Source: Branchiostoma floridae (lineage: Eukaryota > Chordata > Leptocardii > Amphioxiformes > Branchiostomatidae). Taken from it: 64,000 nucleotides of DNA. Below the pieces are notes generated by a model. That model was not told the origin of the DNA and searched no databases. It saw nothing but the letters and a program-made list of their open reading frames with translations. The translations under genes were made by a program, and so were the position numbers. Location: the NCBI RefSeq assembly GCF_000003815.2, contig NC_049984.1:17744007-17808006 (forward strand), read 5' to 3'. Positions 23,919-35,761 of this stretch are shown piece by piece (position 1 is the first letter of the stretch; every line of letters begins with the position of its first letter).

Positions 23919-24764
23919 TCCCCCGGCCCGAGGTGTATATGGTGAGATAATCCCTGGTCAGGTGCGATAACCACCGAATAAACCACCAAGTGAGCGTAGC
24001 GAACGAGGTGGTTTATGAGGTGGTTATCGCACCTGACCAGGGATNNNNNNNNNNNNNNNNNNNNNNNNNNNNNNNNNNNNNNNNNNNNNNNNNNNNNNNN
24101 NNNNNNNNNNNNNNNNNNNNNNNNNNNNNNNNNNNNNNNNNNNNNNNNNNNNNNNNNNNNNNNNNNNNNNNNNNNNNNNNNNNNNNNNNNNNNNNNNNNN
24201 NNNNNNNNNNNNNNNNNNNNNNNNNNNNNNNNNNNNNNNNNNNNNNNNNNNNNNNNNNNNNNNNNNNNNNNNNNNNNNNNNNNNNNNNNNNNNNNNNNNN
24301 NNNNNNNNNNNNNNNNNNNNNNNNNNNNNNNNNNNNNNNNNNNNNNNNNNNNNNNNNNNNNNNNNNNNNNNNNNNNNNNNNNNNNNNNNNNNNNNNNNNN
24401 NNNNNNNNNNNNNNNNNNNNNNNNNNNNNNNNNNNNNNNNNNNNNNNNNNNNNNNNNNNNNNNNNNNNNNNNNNNNNNNNNNNNNNNNNNNNNNNNNNNN
24501 NNNNNNNNNNNNNNNNNNNNNNNNNNNNNNNNNNNNNNNNNNNNNNNNNNNNNNNNNNNNNNNNNNNNNNNNNNNNNNNNNNNNNNNNNNNNNNNNNNNN
24601 NNNNNNNNNNNNNNNNNNNNNNNNNNNNNNNNNNNNNNNNNNNNNNNNNNNNNNNNNNNNNNNNNNNNNNNNNNNNNNNNNNNNNNNNNNNNNNNNNNNN
24701 NNNNNNNNNNNNNNNNNNNNNNNNNNNNNNNNNNNNNCATATACACCGAGGATAAGGCGGGGCA
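23919..24764. mobile_element. TTAA-flanked palindromic element containing an assembly gap
   Basis: Left end TCCCCCGGCCCGAGGTGTAT and right end ATACACCGAGGATAAGGC...GGGGCA are inverted copies, with TTAA immediately outside both (23915-23918, 24765-24768). Inside the left part, a 38-bp perfect-looking hairpin (23950-23987 with 24007-24044) runs to the gap edge. TTAA targeting suggests piggyBac or Kolobok. A fragment of the hairpin arm (ACCACCGAATAAAC) also occurs at 19450. Confidence 0.65.
24045..24737. other. Assembly gap (N run)
   Basis: 693 N. Open frames across it are meaningless. Confidence 1.
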
Positions 24765-24853
24765 TTAACGTTACTAGCACCTAGCCTACACAAAATGACC
24801 CATTTAAGCAAGAAATTCCTTTATAACACATAATACCGGCCTGGATGTGCATC

Positions 24854-24905
24854 ATCGACACTGGTGCCGGTGTCGATGCAAATCGACACCGGTGCCGGTG
24901 TCGAT
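24854..24905. repeat. Two 24-bp near-palindromes in tandem
   Basis: ATCGACAC(T/C)GGTGCC...GGTGTCGAT occurs twice, four bases apart. Each unit is itself almost self-complementary. Confidence 0.8.
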
Positions 24906-25517
24906 TCATTCTGACCAATCAGGGGAGCGATACCCACCTGCCTGGCCTGAATCTACGTGTTACGGCGTCATAACCAACGTGGAACGGGGCCTTCTGATTG
25001 GTCTGCGGCGCCTGGCTATATGATAATGTTTGGTAACGTTTTGGTAAACGGTTCCAATTTGAGACCGTTTATGGCGTATAACGGATTTGATTGCTAGGAT
25101 TGACACAGAGCTGAATTGGCCTCTATAATAGTAAGAAGCTGAGACCTAAATGAGCACAATCGATGGTGTAATGGCACCCTGTAGGTCGGGCTACTGCCCT
25201 CCTATTAATTCTGCCTCAGAATTTGGTCTGCCTCAGAATTTGGAATCGACAACGATTGTACCGTGACTCGTGTGGGGGCGGATGTATTGTCGACATTTGC
25301 GAAGAGAGTATTCATCCAATTCTAGCTCCAGTCAGCTTCCTCAAAGAAAAGTTCGGCATCCTTTAATACCAAAAAAGTGTTAAGCAGTTGCACCAACATT
25401 GTATTGACCTTGTCTTACTTTTGGTTCCTATTCGGCTATTTGAAATTTATCCTCGTCTTTTTTGCATATCATTTCATATGAAGCATACAAAACCTGCTCT
25501 TCAACCAGCTTTCCTCA

Positions 25518-25628
25518 GTGTCACTGACAAAAGATAGTGGATTCTGTCTGAAACGTCTGACTGTTTCCAAAATCATATCCAGTTGCTTGAGTAACTGCTT
25601 TTTGTTGGATGTCTAACCTTCATCGACG
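25518..25628 (+). mobile_element. Hammerhead-linked dispersed element (copy)
   Basis: GTCA, CTGACAA (core with one change), stem AGATA...TGTCT, GAAA, CGTC, TGAC pairing with GTCA (25520-25561), then TTTCCAAAATCATATCCAGT, TGCTTGAGTAACTGC and GGATGTCTAACCTTCATCG. Collinear with 14521-14650. The two copies each have one different core change, so their common ancestor would read CTGATGA. Confidence 0.5.
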
Positions 25629-26356
25629 CATACTTCAATGGTTTAGACCTGTATTTGAATATTCAAATTTAACGTTTTAAGTAAGAACGATGTTCTAGCT
25701 CCAGCACGCTTTTTAAAGAATAGTTCGGCGTCCTTTAATCTTTAAACATACATCGGCACTTAAATATTCAAATATATAAGGGAGAATTCTGATTGGCTCC
25801 AAGTCGCGTGTTCATCTGTAACGTCAAGGTAACGGAAGTTCTAACAGACATTTGGAAGTTTGATACGCGTTATGCTGAGAAATACTCCATACCCGAAACG
25901 ATTGATGATGCGAGGGGCAAACGTTAAAATGGCGACAGGCTATTCGTTAGGGAAGCAATCAGACGAAGGACCTGGTGCTAGAATGGGATGTTTACAAGGT
26001 TAAATGGGACAGACAAGTCAGCAATATATCTTTCACAGTGAGGAAGGGCAAGGTTGCAATTCAAGTAGTGCACGATACCAAACGAAAAGGCATCTTGAAT
26101 AACGTGAACTTCTGGAGATTTCGATTTATGTGCAAGCGTCAAATAGCAAAGAACTATTTGAAATGTGGCATTTACCTCTCTGGCAAATGTCATGTGCACA
26201 CACCAACGTAATCATTAATGTGAAGATCAATTTTGATAGAGTGATACAAGAGAAAAACGCTGTAGCTGAAACATGATGTGTACAACAGTACTCTGCGTTT
26301 GTGATCACATCTGTAAGAAGCGACACCTATCGCTGCGGTACAAAGTCCACCAGTCA
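25629..26356. other. No gene seen
   Basis: A 78-codon frame at 25975-26211 has no recognised domain. Confidence 0.4.
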
Positions 26357-26407
26357 GAATTGCCCTGAGGAAGGTGACAGACGGTCAAAGAAACACCGGT
26401 GGAAATA
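26357..26407 (+). ncRNA. Hammerhead-like relic (weak)
   Basis: CTGAGGA, TGAC-loop-GTCA stem, GAAA and the palindrome CACCGGTG, then AAATAAAGAG. The helix II base is broken and the cleavage-site base is not NUH. Confidence 0.25.
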
Positions 26408-26841
26408 AAGAGTCTCTTTATTCAGTGACGCACCAACCTGACGAAACTATTTACGGATGCTGTATACCAGATACCAGTGCATGCATGACCCCCCTCCCCC
26501 ACCAACTCACAGACACGGACAAATATTAACAACCCTCTTTAAAGAAACCAGAGCACTCAATCTTCGGTGATTACACAAAAAGTCAGGCCTAATGTCACCC
26601 TATACACCTCCGGGCTGGACATTATAACCCTTTTATGGAATCATGAAGTAGACATGTACAGGATTGATAAAGGCGGAGAGTGTAAATTATCACCCCAGGC
26701 CAAACTGAATGCAGGGAATGATACAATCTCAAAGGGATATTCAAGAGCTTTCCTCTTCGCACCCGGACCCAGAAGGCAAAACCATTGAACGCAATATTCT
26801 TTGAAATGATTTATCGGGTACTTTAGCTTCTCTATCTTAAG

Positions 26842-27189
26842 NNNNNNNNNNNNNNNNNNNNNNNNNNNNNNNNNNNNNNNNNNNNNNNNNNNNNNNNNNN
26901 NNNNNNNNNNNNNNNNNNNNNNNNNNNNNNNNNNNNNNNNNNNNNNNNNNNNNNNNNNNNNNNNNNNNNNNNNNNNNNNNNNNNNNNNNNNNNNNNNNNN
27001 NNNNNNNNNNNNNNNNNNNNNNNNNNNNNNNNNNNNNNNNNNNNNNNNNNNNNNNNNNNNNNNNNNNNNNNNNNNNNNNNNNNNNNNNNNNNNNNNNNNN
27101 NNNNNNNNNNNNNNNNNNNNNNNNNNNNNNNNNNNNNNNNNNNNNNNNNNNNNNNNNNNNNNNNNNNNNNNNNNNNNNNNNNNNNNNNN
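26842..27189. other. Assembly gap (N run)
   Basis: 348 N. Confidence 1.
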
Positions 27190-28372
27190 CTAGATGAATG
27201 TCTTACCTTTATTGACGTAACTCAAGGATGGACGACCTCTTTCTGAAATTGGAGCTAAAACACCAATTCAAATCTCTTTATTCCTTTTATTTCTTTCCAT
27301 AGCTCAGTCGTATCTACCAAATGAAGTATCTCCACCTTTGGTGGACCAAGAGGTTCAAATTTTTAATCCCGGCTGAGTCACTCCCCCCACCGGAAAGCTA
27401 CTGGGAAAGGTCGCAGTCCTTTGGTCCACTGTCCATTGTGCTTGTAAGCTAAACGAGCTAGAGAACGTTCCCCCGCACAATGAACCTGTAAATACTTAAT
27501 TGTCTGTGTTTTCCTGTCGCGACAGCCAGGATTGGGAACTTAAAACCTGCCGAGATAGGGTCACTAATCACTGAACTGCGCACGCTACATAAACTTTCCG
27601 GGCGCCTTGGACAAACTCCGAGCCGATAAAGTTACTAACGAGGTCAGTACCCTATTGACAGTGGGCAAAGTTCAGATAGGACAAGTTTGCTTGTACAGTG
27701 CACAAAAAGTCAGATTTCCGGTTCTTCCCAGGCAGGTACACGTCCGTTAAACTTGGCGTGGGGAGGCAGTGGGAAGGGTTTTCCGGGTTCAGCGTGTGCA
27801 TACCGTTAAAACAGTCGGCTGTACGGTGATTCCCAGGCCTCGCACAGCCCACGTGTTACCACGTGCAGATAAGATAGAATTGCCAGATTTCACCACCAAT
27901 TAAGATATTCATTTCGTCAGGTGTAAAAGTTTCCTGCTGCGCCAAGTCAATTAAGGAGGCTTCAGGCTGCTCATCTGCCCCATCATCCTGTTACTATCAC
28001 CAGCTCAGGTGCTGTTCGGTAAATTTGCTCATCTGGGAGTTAATCAAAGACGTCAACAGAAAATGTTATCCTAAATGAATTCAAATCTTGTTAAAGAAAA
28101 ACGTGTCCCTACCTTATAAATATGTCCCTTTCATCGTTTTTTCAGCATAAATGTTCTTCAAAGTATTGACTTTTTTAATTGATGATCTATGACCATGTCA
28201 GATTGTTTTAAAATTTTACATTAAAACCATGTTGATTGATTTATTTTGTGTGTGTGTGTGTGTGCATGATAACATCCGTCAGAGCATCAATACAAGTATT
28301 TGGCCACTTCCAAAAATTGTTTTTCAACCGTATTGTAGATCACACAAAGCAACTGCAAATTGAGTTATTACG
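27190..28372. other. No gene seen
   Basis: (GT)n at 28247-28264; otherwise unassigned. Confidence 0.5.
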
Positions 28373-28606
28373 TTATATGCAGTAGATTGCAAAAATAAAA
28401 ACGCATGCTAATGCAATACCGACGTGAATTCCAACCCCAAAAAAGATGTGAAAGACCAAAAATGAAGAACCTATTATTGGTATACCATTCTCCATGTACT
28501 TAGACATTTGTTGGACCTTTCTGACCTTCATCATGAAGACACCAGGTTTTAAGTCGCACGCTTGCATCAGTTCGAGGATTTCTAGAGAATGTCATCCATA
28601 TAATGC
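28373..28606 (-). CDS. Possible terminal exon of an unrecognised membrane protein (low confidence)
   Basis: A minus-strand open stretch follows a plausible acceptor (CATTCTCTAG) and ends in TAA. It reads ILELMQACDLKPGVFMMKVR..., then a roughly 30-residue very hydrophobic segment (IIGSSFLVFHIFFG..., ...LACVFIFAIYCI) that could be one or two membrane helices. No family recognised, no partner exon seen, and hydrophobic chance frames are common in AT-rich DNA. Confidence 0.15.
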
Positions 28607-28693
28607 AAAACGTATCTGCTAAATTCAACCCATGATTCCTAGCTGTGGCAACTCTTCCCGTCTTTTTCTCTGGTGTGGTGTTCCTCTAAAGAT

Positions 28694-28934
28694 GCACTCT
28701 CACTACACTTGTGTCAAGCTTGCGTCACCGCGGGGTTCAAAAGATACGCAACGAATTTCAAAGATGAAGAACGAATTTTCGTAATTTTGTGTATTTTGTC
28801 GTCTTCTAAGTCATACTTTTACGTATTACGCAATATCTAAATTATAAAAAAATCGGAGAAAATAACAAACCAGCAGTGCCGCAGTGAATGATCCCCGCAG
28901 TGTCGCAAGCTTGACGCAAGTGCAGTGAGAGAGC
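28694..28934. mobile_element. Short inverted-repeat transposon, related to family B
   Basis: 241 bp. Ends GCACTCTCACTACACTTG...TCAAGCTTGCG, matched inverted by CGCAAGCTTGACGCAAGTGC...GAGAGC. The interior TTTTGT.GTCTTCTAAGTCATAC resembles family B's TTTTGTTGTCTTCTCAATCACAC, and the length is the same. Confidence 0.75.
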
Positions 28935-29444
28935 ACTTTGTACCAGAAAGAGTATACTACAGAGCTGCTACAGAGCCGTTTAATTTCGATTTTCAGAAGT
29001 TAAGAAGACAGGCTCTGAGTCTATGATTTATAGCACACATAGGGGTAATCTAATCAGACAAATGCCTAGTAAGCTTATATCTCTCGGCGATGTCTGATAA
29101 TCTCAAAGAACGACGATACCAACCTGTAAAAAAACACTTCATGGCTCCCCTGACGCCATGGAAATCAGTAAACGGCATTCCCAGCCTTCAGAGACCCATT
29201 CCGATTTGTTACGGCTTGATCCTTCTTGACGATAAAAGTGATTTCGAGGATCAAGTGGGAGACTATAAGGACCAGGGATTAGTGCCATCTCTGTCAGATG
29301 ACGTAGTGTTCAGCGGGCCGTCCTACCATTGAGGCTGTGGACATCGATATCATCACAATATTACGGCATAGTTTAATGAGATTGACGCACTAAACTATGG
29401 GAGACATTTCTATCAACTTCAACATCGCACGCAAAGTACGTCAT

Positions 29445-29546
29445 GTCCACTAGACTTTAACGGTTCTTCTATTAACGTGTCCACTAGGCTTTGACGGTAC
29501 TTCGATCAATGTGTCCACCAGGACTTAACGGTACTTCTATCAGCGA
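29445..29546 (+). repeat. 34-bp minisatellite, 3 units
   Basis: Exact 34-base period at 29445, 29479 and 29513. Units begin GTCCAC(T/C)AG and contain GACGGTACTTC.AT. Confidence 0.9.
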
Positions 29547-29639
29547 GGTTTACAGATTGGGGACTAAGCCGGGGGAAAGTCCCAGCTATCTCTGCAAATC
29601 AAACGCTGCTTTAGAGGTTAGTAATTGTAGAATACTACA

Positions 29640-29905
29640 TCAGAGCCCATCAACCTTCCCTCCACTGAGACAGGGGGCCGATACCGACTTCCAAGCACCT
29701 TTGACCCTTTGCTGACGTCACATTTCCGGTCTAGATGAGTGGCATACGCCATTTTCTCACCACACATTCACTATGAGTATCTAGCTTGGGTTAGGACCAT
29801 CGCTCGGACTGGAAGTCAAATAGAGGACCCGAGCACGAGTCTCCGTCATACGTATCGAAAAGAGTAGGGTCCTTCCGGTTGTGAGTGGACCAAACTTACA
29901 TTCGG
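29640..29905 (+). repeat. Dispersed repeat also at 33373-33490
   Basis: CCATCAACCTTCCCTC, CGATACCGACTTCCAAGCAC, TTTGACCC, TTGCTGACG are shared. The copy here continues into TATCGAAAAGAGTAGGGT, a SINE-body word also present at 21320 and 48475. Confidence 0.6.
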
Positions 29906-30563
29906 TATATACTAGTAGGCTTCAGCAGGTTGAAAATGGTTGTCTCAAAAGAAGAAAAAGAAGTCACTGTCTGAAGCAAATCGTATAGCCGGATGTCCAT
30001 TGAATGAAGAGTCACACCTCATGCAAAATAAGACTCCTAAGAGTGTATTTTGTGAATATCTAACTGATAATACATCATCCAACATCAGAAGAAAGAAGAT
30101 CGTTTCATTCTATCTTCTTCGTCCGTTTGCTGTTGTACCTCACAGCAAGTGGAGTGGTAAAACATCCGTTGACGTGGGATTTCCAGTTCCTTGCTACACT
30201 AATCCCAGTTTGACCAAACGACTTTGCGGGGATTTCAGCTTGTCCGATCATCGATACATTGCTGCGTCACATCCCTAAGAGGGCTGGTTTCTCTAAATGA
30301 GCTTGCTCAGTGAAGTTTCGCTTCAGGTCAGAGAGTTGTTGTAAAGGTCACTTAGAAATTTTTCTGATGGTTATAAATGACGTTTTTTTTTAATCCAATA
30401 AACTTGAAGTTCATTAGTAAATTGGCGTCGATGGCGCCAGTGAACAATCAAGAAGATGGACCTGGGAAGACATTTTGTCCGTGGGAAGGGCATTCTATAC
30501 TTAACCACATTCGGATTCCTCACGACACCCATGTGTTGATGTGCCGTTTTTTTTTACATCCTC

Positions 30564-30609
30564 TGTTTGTTTGTTTGTTTGTTTGTTTGTTTGTTTGTTT
30601 GTTTGTTTG
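30564..30609. repeat. (GTTT)n microsatellite
   Basis: About 11 units of GTTT. Confidence 0.95.
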
Positions 30610-32379
30610 CCATCATGTGTCTTCAAGATTTTTCCAAGGATGTTATAATCAGAGACTGACGAAAATGCAAACTCTAAGCTGGTCTTCGTGCAAATGGTTA
30701 GTATTGTATTTCATTATCATTATTATTATCTATTTATTTATCATTCGTCAATTCTTTGTGTTATTGATAGAAATTCTGAGTTATCATTACGTATTGACCC
30801 CTGACATTCAACCCAATTTGTCCTCCACGAAAAGTGGCCATGGCGACCGAATGGAGCTCTATCGAGTTGAAATAAATGCACAAAGAAACAAACAAATTTT
30901 CTTGCAGGTTGGAGGCAAACGTTGACAGGAAACCGAGGAGTGGATCATAAAATACATGCACGTGAAACAGACGCCGTTGTGTTATACGTTGATGTTGTCA
31001 CGAAATTTACAGAAAAAGCCTAAATATTTCACGGTAGTATTAAATCTTTAATTTTTCTATCATGCCATTAGATGACAAGCTTAACAGAAAAAGTTCCGTT
31101 TTGGAGTCCATAACTTTCATTGAACACATTACCAAAGTGCTTACCTCGAATTTTCGGTCGCACATGGTAAGAACCTAGCTTGTGCTAAATGAAAGTTACA
31201 GACTGCAAAATGAATCGTACCAACACAATTTCATGCTAATATAGGAAAAGGTCCTGCATATTATAGACGAGTAATGCTTTTTAGTCATATGCGAATGCGG
31301 ATATTGCCCGACCCATCACACACTAAAAGCCCCTTATGTGGCACACTGTTCTCTCGAACAAATTCAGACTGCTAAGAGTTACTGACAGTTGGCAATGACT
31401 CGAGGGGAAAACTTTTGATTTCGTGTAATTAGTAGATTGCAGGGGAGAGTTCACGCTATCATCAGGCAATCAATTGTCCTGGCGTCTCAAACTATTCTGG
31501 GCTTATGCGTCACCAACAGCACTTCATCAAGTTAGTTCTGGGTCTGATCAAGAACTTGGGCATGATTCCAACAAAGTTCCACCGGTATAGGTGGTCTAAA
31601 TTGGTTTATTGATTGCATATCGTCTGAAGTCTATGTTTTCTGCAATACGGTGCGCGTGCATGTCTGCATCAGTGTCCATAGTTATTACTAGAATCTACTG
31701 TCAGTATTGTGACAGAAAGTGAGTCAGACTTGTTGAAGTGATACAAAGTACAGGAAGTGCAGATCAGAGGTGGTAGAGCCAGTCATTGACCAGAATTGAC
31801 AGTACTTATTTACTGGTAGGAAATGAATATGGTCTGTTTGGTTCTCTGGATGTTTTTGCAGTTATATACATTTATTTTCAAGTTGTAGGTCATGTTCATC
31901 GTAGACTGACAATACGTTATCAACAGTTAATGGGAACCATATTTGCATGACTAATGAACTACTTTTAAGCAAGACATTCGAGAAACGCTAAAGAGTTTAC
32001 GGAATCGTGGTATCTTCGAAGTCTAGTTTCATTGAAGTATTCAAAGAAAAATAAACGATGCCGTACTCATGTGATACGCTCATATCGGCAGCAAAAGAGA
32101 AACACGTGCAGATAGATAGAGGGAACAAGAATTAAAATACTGTAACAGTTGTGATACACACGGTTATTTGTGAAGAGGGTGAGGAAAATGCGGATCTATT
32201 TTAAGGAAGGATTTGATACGACCAACCATAGAGCATTAATGGAGTATGCATGACCTTTAAGATCGCATCCAAGCAGAACATAAGCTGAATATGACTTTCC
32301 AAATTGTTCCAATTTTTCAGTTATTTTGCGCAGACGACGTTTAAAGACTGGTAAGCAACTTCTCCGACCTCAGATAGCC
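30610..32379. other. No gene seen
   Basis: Short ATT-rich run at 30712-30745. No coding or repeat structure recognised. Confidence 0.5.
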
Positions 32380-32738
32380 TAAAGCTAAGGTCACAACCTG
32401 CCGTACGTGCAATTTGTCCGTACGTTTTTGGGGAGTCCACGTCAGACACGTATTTCTGAAAACGTTCAAGCTGTACAGGGCAGGTGCGTCACCCGTCCTC
32501 GCACGTACGGGTTGGCGTTGGGGGGTGGGGGGCGAATCCGCAGCCCAATGGACACAAAGTTCTGCCTGCACGTAAAAGTTCTACCGCGTGTCTGCGTGCT
32601 CCAAACTTCGTCGGATTCCCTACGAGTTCGTACGGAGGCGGTACTTACCACTTACGGATCCCAAAAGACTGCCCACGTTTTGGCACGTAGACAGCACGTT
32701 ACGTATTTGCACGTACGGCGGGTTGTGCCCTAGCTTTA
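32380..32738. mobile_element. Short inverted-repeat transposon, family C (copy 2)
   Basis: 359 bp, ends TAAAGCTAAGGTCACAACCT...CCGTACGTGCAA and the complement near 32706-32738. TACGTGC/GCACGTA words recur inside. It is the fuller copy of 17540-17790 and shows that the earlier copy lost about 100 bp near its right end. Open frames are not conserved. Confidence 0.85.
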
Positions 32739-33372
32739 CTCACCATCCACTCCAGGCCATGGTCTGGAAAAGGTCGTGAGGGTATGGTCGGCTATGTGTG
32801 ACAGGGGCTTTGGCGAGTTTACTTCAAACGTGAGGAGGTACTAGTATTCCTCGTCACAGGCGTAGCAAACCGTAACGCTAATGAAAACCAGGGTACTGCA
32901 GCTTACTCTTTCATCTCTTCCCAGACCATTACCGAAAAGTAGTCCTTTATATCATCCCTCAAGACTAAAAAGATCCACAGTAAGAAGTTCAGCTCCTTTG
33001 ATGCGTTGAAATACGATTCTTTTCTTTTGTGCAAAGTTATCCATTACCGTCAGAAAGTGGCTCACAGTTCAGTTAGCGTGAGAGGTCTCGGGTCTGTGCT
33101 TTTATCACATTTCTTTCTCCGTCTTTGATCTTTGTTACTCTAGGAAAGTAATTTGTGTTAATGGCACGGAATGATCGAGTTGCTTGTAACTCTAACATAT
33201 TTTGATGTGTGCACTAGTTAGGAATTTAAATTCATGACGAGAGCAAGCAAACAGTGTGCTAGAATGTTTTGTCAAACTTGCAATATCATACGAGTACAAA
33301 TCATTTAAATACATCATGCCATGAATATGGCAACATTTAGGTCGAATATTGTACAATGTACATTGACTTTTC

Positions 33373-33490
33373 AACCCATCAACCTTCCCTCAACCGAGAC
33401 GGGTGACGATACCGACTTCCAAGCACATTTGACCCATTGCTGACGACACACTTTCGATCTGAATGTGTGACATACATGTATATGCTTTGG
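33373..33490 (+). repeat. Second copy of the 29640 repeat
   Basis: CCATCAACCTTCCCTC to TTGCTGACG is collinear with 29648-29720, then diverges. Confidence 0.6.
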
Positions 33491-33913
33491 GTCATTTCAA
33501 CTTGAAAAGAATCAGAGGACTGATCGAAAGCTTGTTGGTAAGCGCTTTATTTTGTGCACGGATTTCAAATGTACAGTTGAATCAATACATTGACTCTTAA
33601 TCATTTACATGTTCAGACAGGTGCGACAAACTGATTAACCGCAACATAACCGACCTTACACTTAGTCTTGTATCTCACTAGACTGCAACAACTGGGTAGT
33701 GCCTGACTCCAGTTACGGCGGCCATTTTGAATTTTCCAGGGTCATCGGAGATCATTGCACCAAAACGAGGCTAGTCTGGCACCATTGTATTGTATTGTAC
33801 TATAGTATAGGCAGGCTATCGTTATTAGTATTGCCCTTGACTTTGTAATGGGAATGTCTTGCAAAACATACAAGTATGATTAGAATAACAAAACAAAATA
33901 CACAAAACAGGTC

Positions 33914-33956
33914 ATTCTGATGAAGACTTTTGAATAAAAGGTCGAGACCGGTAAAT
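33914..33956 (+). ncRNA. Hammerhead-like relic
   Basis: ATT, CTGATGA (perfect core), extra A, 7-bp stem GACTTTT...AAAAGGTC, GAGA (expected GAAA), palindrome ACCGGT, GTA cleavage-type triplet, then AAT pairing with ATT. One core change and a short helix I. Confidence 0.35.
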
Positions 33957-34577
33957 CGTTGTGTCTCAACCGCCATCCTTCGGACGCCATATCGACCACA
34001 ACAAAACACACAAAAGATAACAAAACGTAAAAAAATTCTACCAAATCGCCCGGCCAAGGCGAGGTTGCTAACGTATCGCAGCTTCAGTGAGATTTTACCC
34101 GTTTTAGCTCAGAAATGAACCGCCGGCAGAGTTATTGCAGCCTAGGCAACTGTGACGTTGGATTGATGTCAAGTCTGAAACTACATTAATTCTACTATGT
34201 GACAAGCATGAGAGTGGATCTCTCTGTCACTGCACGTTCAGGTTCTGCTCTAATAGATACTAGAGAGGACATCCTCATCATCTCGAATTAGATTCCAGGC
34301 AATCTCAGGAGGCACTCCTGCTGATTAAGTGCGTTTTCGCCGGCTGTGCGTATCACAATCAAACCCACTATTTGATTTGATGTAACTTCGTATCCGCCTT
34401 CGAGGTTTCAGCCAAGTCTCCAAGCGTTCGGGAAACTATGAGAGAGACAGCGTCATTGTTAGATGTAGTTGAATGGCTTTGGAATCCCCCACGCCAACCT
34501 TACTATGCAATCATATGTACCTCACGCGTTTGCAAACGCAAGGCAACTGTATGTACAGTTGTAGTGACACACAGGGG

Positions 34578-34887
34578 TGGGTTCACACGTGCGTATATAT
34601 ATTCTAGTCCGTATGAGGTCAGCATGGAAGTTTTAGCCTCTCCTAGGCTCCACATGTTATTAGAAAAATAGCAGATATTGGACAAATATGGACAGATAAC
34701 ATACCAAACGAGATAGCTGGGTCGCAAAGCATACCCCTTGGCCAGCTATCTCGTTTGGCATGCTACCTGTCTGCATTTGTACAATATTTTACTATTTTTC
34801 CAACGACCCATGGAGCCTGGAAGAGGCTAAAACTTGCGTACATACGGACCTCATACGGACTTGAATATATACGCACGTGTGAACCCA
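34578..34887. repeat. Large hairpin, arms 143/146 bp, 21-base loop
   Basis: TGGGTTCACACGTGCGTATA at 34578 is matched inverted at 34868-34887, and AACGAGATAGCTGG (34707-34720) by CCAGCTATCTCGTT (34742-34755). The whole arm aligns with scattered mismatches and small gaps. Flanks carry further CGTACG/TACGCA words. Confidence 0.85.
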
Positions 34888-35761
34888 AATTGATGTGTAG
34901 ATCGAGTCCGTATAAGGCCCGTATTGACATTTTCGTACGTACAATACGCACTTCATACGCATTTCAATAGTTTTGCCAGTTTTAGATACGCTAGCTTTCG
35001 CACAGTACGGCCCAGTTCGCGTACCTAAAACTGACACATGAAAAATGCCAAAATGGAGCTTTTGTAAACGGACTTGATACTACTCTACACGCTTGTGTAT
35101 GATGTGACGTATCATCTTAGCAAATGGTCTTCTTCAGGTCTCACTAGGGCTGTTAACACATTAAGAAATATCTATTTCTGGATTATTTACATGCGTTTGT
35201 TTCATATGAGAAATACTTATTGACAGGGGCTCTTCATCTAATTTAGAAGAGTCGATGCCCTAGTACAGGCACGATATTGAGATCGATGAGTGCGGTCAAT
35301 CACCTATCGGACGGTGTTGTGTCCTCTAAAACTCACTTAACATGGGTTTTCTCTTTCCATCCTGGTGTAAATGGGTACGTGATCTCGATTGGGGTGGTAA
35401 AATTGCGTTAGAAAGAAGGGGGTGCTAGCAGTCTCCGCCCTCCAATACCGTGCTCTAAACTCAGTGAATTAACAATGCCTATGCGGCACCAGAAAGGATA
35501 TGGCCTGTGCACTTTACGTTCAACTATTAACCAAGATGAAATAAACTACGTTATTACGAACATTACTCAATGATATGGGCGTTGTTGAGCACAGACGATC
35601 GAAACTCAAACTCAGACTGTTGATCATTATATGAGTGATTTGTGCTACTAGTGAATGGATTTGACTTTGCTGTTAACTGAGCCATCCCAGTCGTATTGAG
35701 TGTTGAACAGCTCTGATTGTCCGCACTGTTGGGTGGAAGAAAAATGACCTGTTAAACAACA
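34888..35761. other. No gene seen
   Basis: Unassigned apart from CGTACG/TACGCA-rich words next to the hairpin. Confidence 0.5.

Noticed and set aside
23915-24811. Several frames of 240-300 codons
   Set aside because: They run through N and carry no sequence.
29090-29332. 80-codon plus frame starting MSDNLKERRYQPVKK
   Set aside because: Looks protein-like, but no family, splice or partner support.
29445-29546. CRISPR-like array
   Set aside because: Units are contiguous 34-bp minisatellite copies without spacers, in a eukaryotic genome.
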